Shown here one piece after another: positions 62,249 to 64,000 of a stretch of DNA of 64,000 nucleotides. The first letter of the stretch is position 1. Each line of letters begins with the position of its first letter. This DNA is from Pleodorina starrii (Eukaryota > Chlorophyta > Chlorophyceae > Chlamydomonadales > Volvocaceae). The notes beneath the pieces were generated by a model. That model saw only the letters and a list, made by a program, of their open reading frames with translations. It searched no databases and was not told the origin of the DNA. The DNA lies in assembly GCA_030267565.1 (NCBI GenBank), contig BRXU01000001.1, positions 434,001-498,000 on the forward strand, written 5' to 3'. Position numbers and translations under genes: made by a program.

Positions 62249-64000
62249 TCACGCTGCCTCCTCCAGCTTCATCCAGCAGCCCTCACTGTAGGTCCTTCCG
62301 GTTGAAGAATGCTCCCCTAGCAGGAAGAGCATGTAGTAGCCGAAGGGGGCTACTGCGGGCTGGTCCTTGGGAGGGGCTCTCAGGGTGAGAGATGTGCCGG
62401 CATCGGAGACAATGGGCTGCGGGCGGGGGGCGGGCAGAGCAGAGGTGGGTGGGCGGGCAGAGCAGAGGTGGGTGGGCGGGCAGAGCAGAGGTTGGCGGGC
62501 ACAAGAACGTCCACAAACCCTAAAACCCTAAAACCCTAAGTGGGTTATAGAGCATTTTAGGAAGATTTGTTTGTGGTCAGGAAGCATGATTCAGGCCGCT
62601 GAAGCCGGGACACAGCTGATGACCAGGGGTGATGCATATATGATACAGGGCGGGGTTGCATGCCATGCGTATCCACATATGGCTCCTAGTGAGTAGTGAT
62701 AACGGCAATAAATAGTGAACACAGTTGAAGATGTAATCAAGCAAATATTTATAAAAAAAATCCTGGACCGGAGAAGCCAGTATGTATGCAGATAGTTGAT
62801 CGACAGCAGACGGACGGGATACCAGCAGGGCACAGCATTCAGACACCAGGCACACCCGGCAGCAAGTATGTTCAACAGCCTGAGGCACCCGCAAGCTACT
62901 TTCATCGCGACATCATTAATTACCAGGAAGATGACGCGTTGGCTGAAGTTGAGGGAGTGGGTCACGGCACAAGGTGCAGCGATGGAAGCTCCGGTAATTT
63001 TGCGACCACCACCGTACGAATATGACACAGTGAAGTTCCTGCAACACGTAGCGAGGGAGAGGTACGATGTAGACCGTATATCTTGGGGCACTGTGTCAGA
63101 GTGTGATTCAAAATAAAAGGAGTTCTGGATACTGCATTCTAACAGTTCGTGCCCTTCGTATCTACCAACCGCCGCCGCCGTGGCGACAGGCCAGCAAGCA
63201 GATCGTCATCAGTTGCAACGTTAGCGTTTAGAACGTATGTCGGTATATCAACGTCATAGCGCCTGGCACAATCAAATCGTGCATTCACATCAGCGAGCAC
63301 GACTTTATCAAACTAACCCTGCCCAGCTTTCACGTATGCACGCTGCTGCGTGAGGGATGGTCGAAGGCAAAGCATCGTACATCAACTCGTCTATGGACCA
63401 GCTGCTCTCGATGCGTCTCTGCCAAGCCAGCGGACACTCGCTCGGCCCCAGCAGATACAACGAAGGGCAGTTCATTCCATCCACGCACGCATATGCACCA
63501 CACTGAGCCCCCCCCTTCGATTGGTATGCATCCCCGTGTGTGTACGAACTTACGATCCACGTGTGATGATACTTGGGCAGTTGCTGACCGTCGGTCGAAC
63601 GATGCCTGGGCCGATTTCAGCTGGCGTGCCGAGCTGCATCCGGTAATCCTTGTCACCATCAGGACTGACTGTGAACCCTGAACCCCTTATCTGTGGGACC
63701 GTAAATGCATGTTTGAATGGATGCGTTGGTTAATGAGCAATATACGTACGGATTGTTTTAGGGAACGGTACCTGAGTGGGCACTCGTACCATTTAGGCTG
63801 TGGGTACAGTTAGGGTGGCCCACGACTTGAAGGCGAGATTATTAGGATATGGGCGACCAGCAGCTTCGTAAAGTCGTCGATATACGCAACCCCACACGTC
63901 AACATAATCGCAGGTAGGATGTCGATTATTCGTGGTGATACGGTATTATAAACATTAGCAGCATTGCTGGCATCGATCTTCGGTCCACCGCAGCTCACAG
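62249..64000 (-). CDS. Glyoxal/galactose oxidase-like gene, copy C (C-terminal exons only)
   Basis: Three terminal exons are visible: 63554-63690, 62924-63038 and 62249-62416. Lengths and phases are the same as exons 15-17 of copy B (137, 115 and 168 nt). They encode GIVRPTVSNCPSIITRGS, NFTVSYSYGGGRKITGASI, VTHSLNFSQRVIFL with the copper-ligand His, and the terminal AVAPFGYYMLFLLGEHS. The TGA stop is at 62249-62251. The rest of the gene lies beyond the right edge, so its integrity is unknown. The last intron is longer than in copy B because of a 24-bp repeat expansion and a telomere-like insert. Confidence 0.85.
62424..62500. repeat. 24-bp tandem repeat in the last intron of copy C
   Basis: About three units containing gggcagagcagaggtgggtg lie beside the exon 17 splice acceptor. 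Copy B has a single degenerate equivalent near 49870-49895. Confidence 0.85.
62515..62539. repeat. Interstitial telomere-like repeat (CCCTAAAA)n
   Basis: Three tandem CCCTAAAA-type units, on the other strand TTTTAGGG, the telomere repeat of Chlamydomonas. They are absent from the same intron in copy B. Confidence 0.7.

Noticed and set aside
1..64000. tRNA or rRNA genes
   Set aside because: I saw no cloverleaf with intact A and B boxes and no rRNA-like stretch; a covariance-model scan would be needed to exclude a tRNA.

Overview
The window looks like nuclear DNA of a volvocine green alga, Volvox or a close relative. The evidence is many short-exon genes with GT-AG introns, (acgt)n and other microsatellites, a pherophorin-style Ser-Pro-rich secreted protein, TGTAA (the polyadenylation signal of these algae), and a kangaroo-type DIRS element with split direct repeats. 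I saw no prokaryotic operon, CRISPR array, rRNA or convincing tRNA gene.

The host content is one gene family in a head-to-tail tandem array on the minus strand. The genes encode secreted glyoxal/galactose-oxidase-like copper radical oxidases with a long Ser-Pro-rich linker. Copy B (57529 down to 49696) is complete: I could join 17 exons in phase into about 716 residues with every active-site ligand present. Copy A (25263 down to 190, running off the left edge) has a 4-bp duplication that stops exon 10 and carries 19.6 kb of retroelement in an intron. Only the last three exons of copy C (62249 to the right edge) are visible. The unit is about 12.5 kb, so each copy or spacer serves as an empty site for insertions in its neighbours.

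Layout from left to right. 190-313: copy A exon 13. 697-20272: a DIRS retroelement (minus strand) whose RT/RNase H ORF is split at 2893-16163 by two identical Ty3/gypsy chromovirus units sharing a central LTR (LTR-internal-LTR-internal-LTR, 5-bp TSD GTGGG). 20365-25263: copy A exons 12 to 1. 25264-27411: spacer. 27663-41064: a minus-strand LTR element with a gag but no visible pol (TR-GAG-like), itself interrupted at about 30735-38965 by an L1-like LINE. 42259-49462: a hAT DNA transposon with 16-bp TIRs, an 8-bp TSD and an apparently intact seven-exon transposase. 49696-57529: copy B. 57530-62248: spacer with a MITE-like element, minisatellites and a strong hairpin. 62249-64000: 3' end of copy C, with a short interstitial telomere-like repeat in an intron.

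The oxidases probably act in the extracellular matrix, making H2O2 while oxidising aldehydes or alcohols; this is inferred from the family and the signal peptide. The most unusual points are a gag-UGA-CGG-pol junction in the gypsy element that fits a stop-codon readthrough site, one primer-binding motif shared by two unrelated LTR elements, and the nested insertions that can be ordered in time using the tandem copies.
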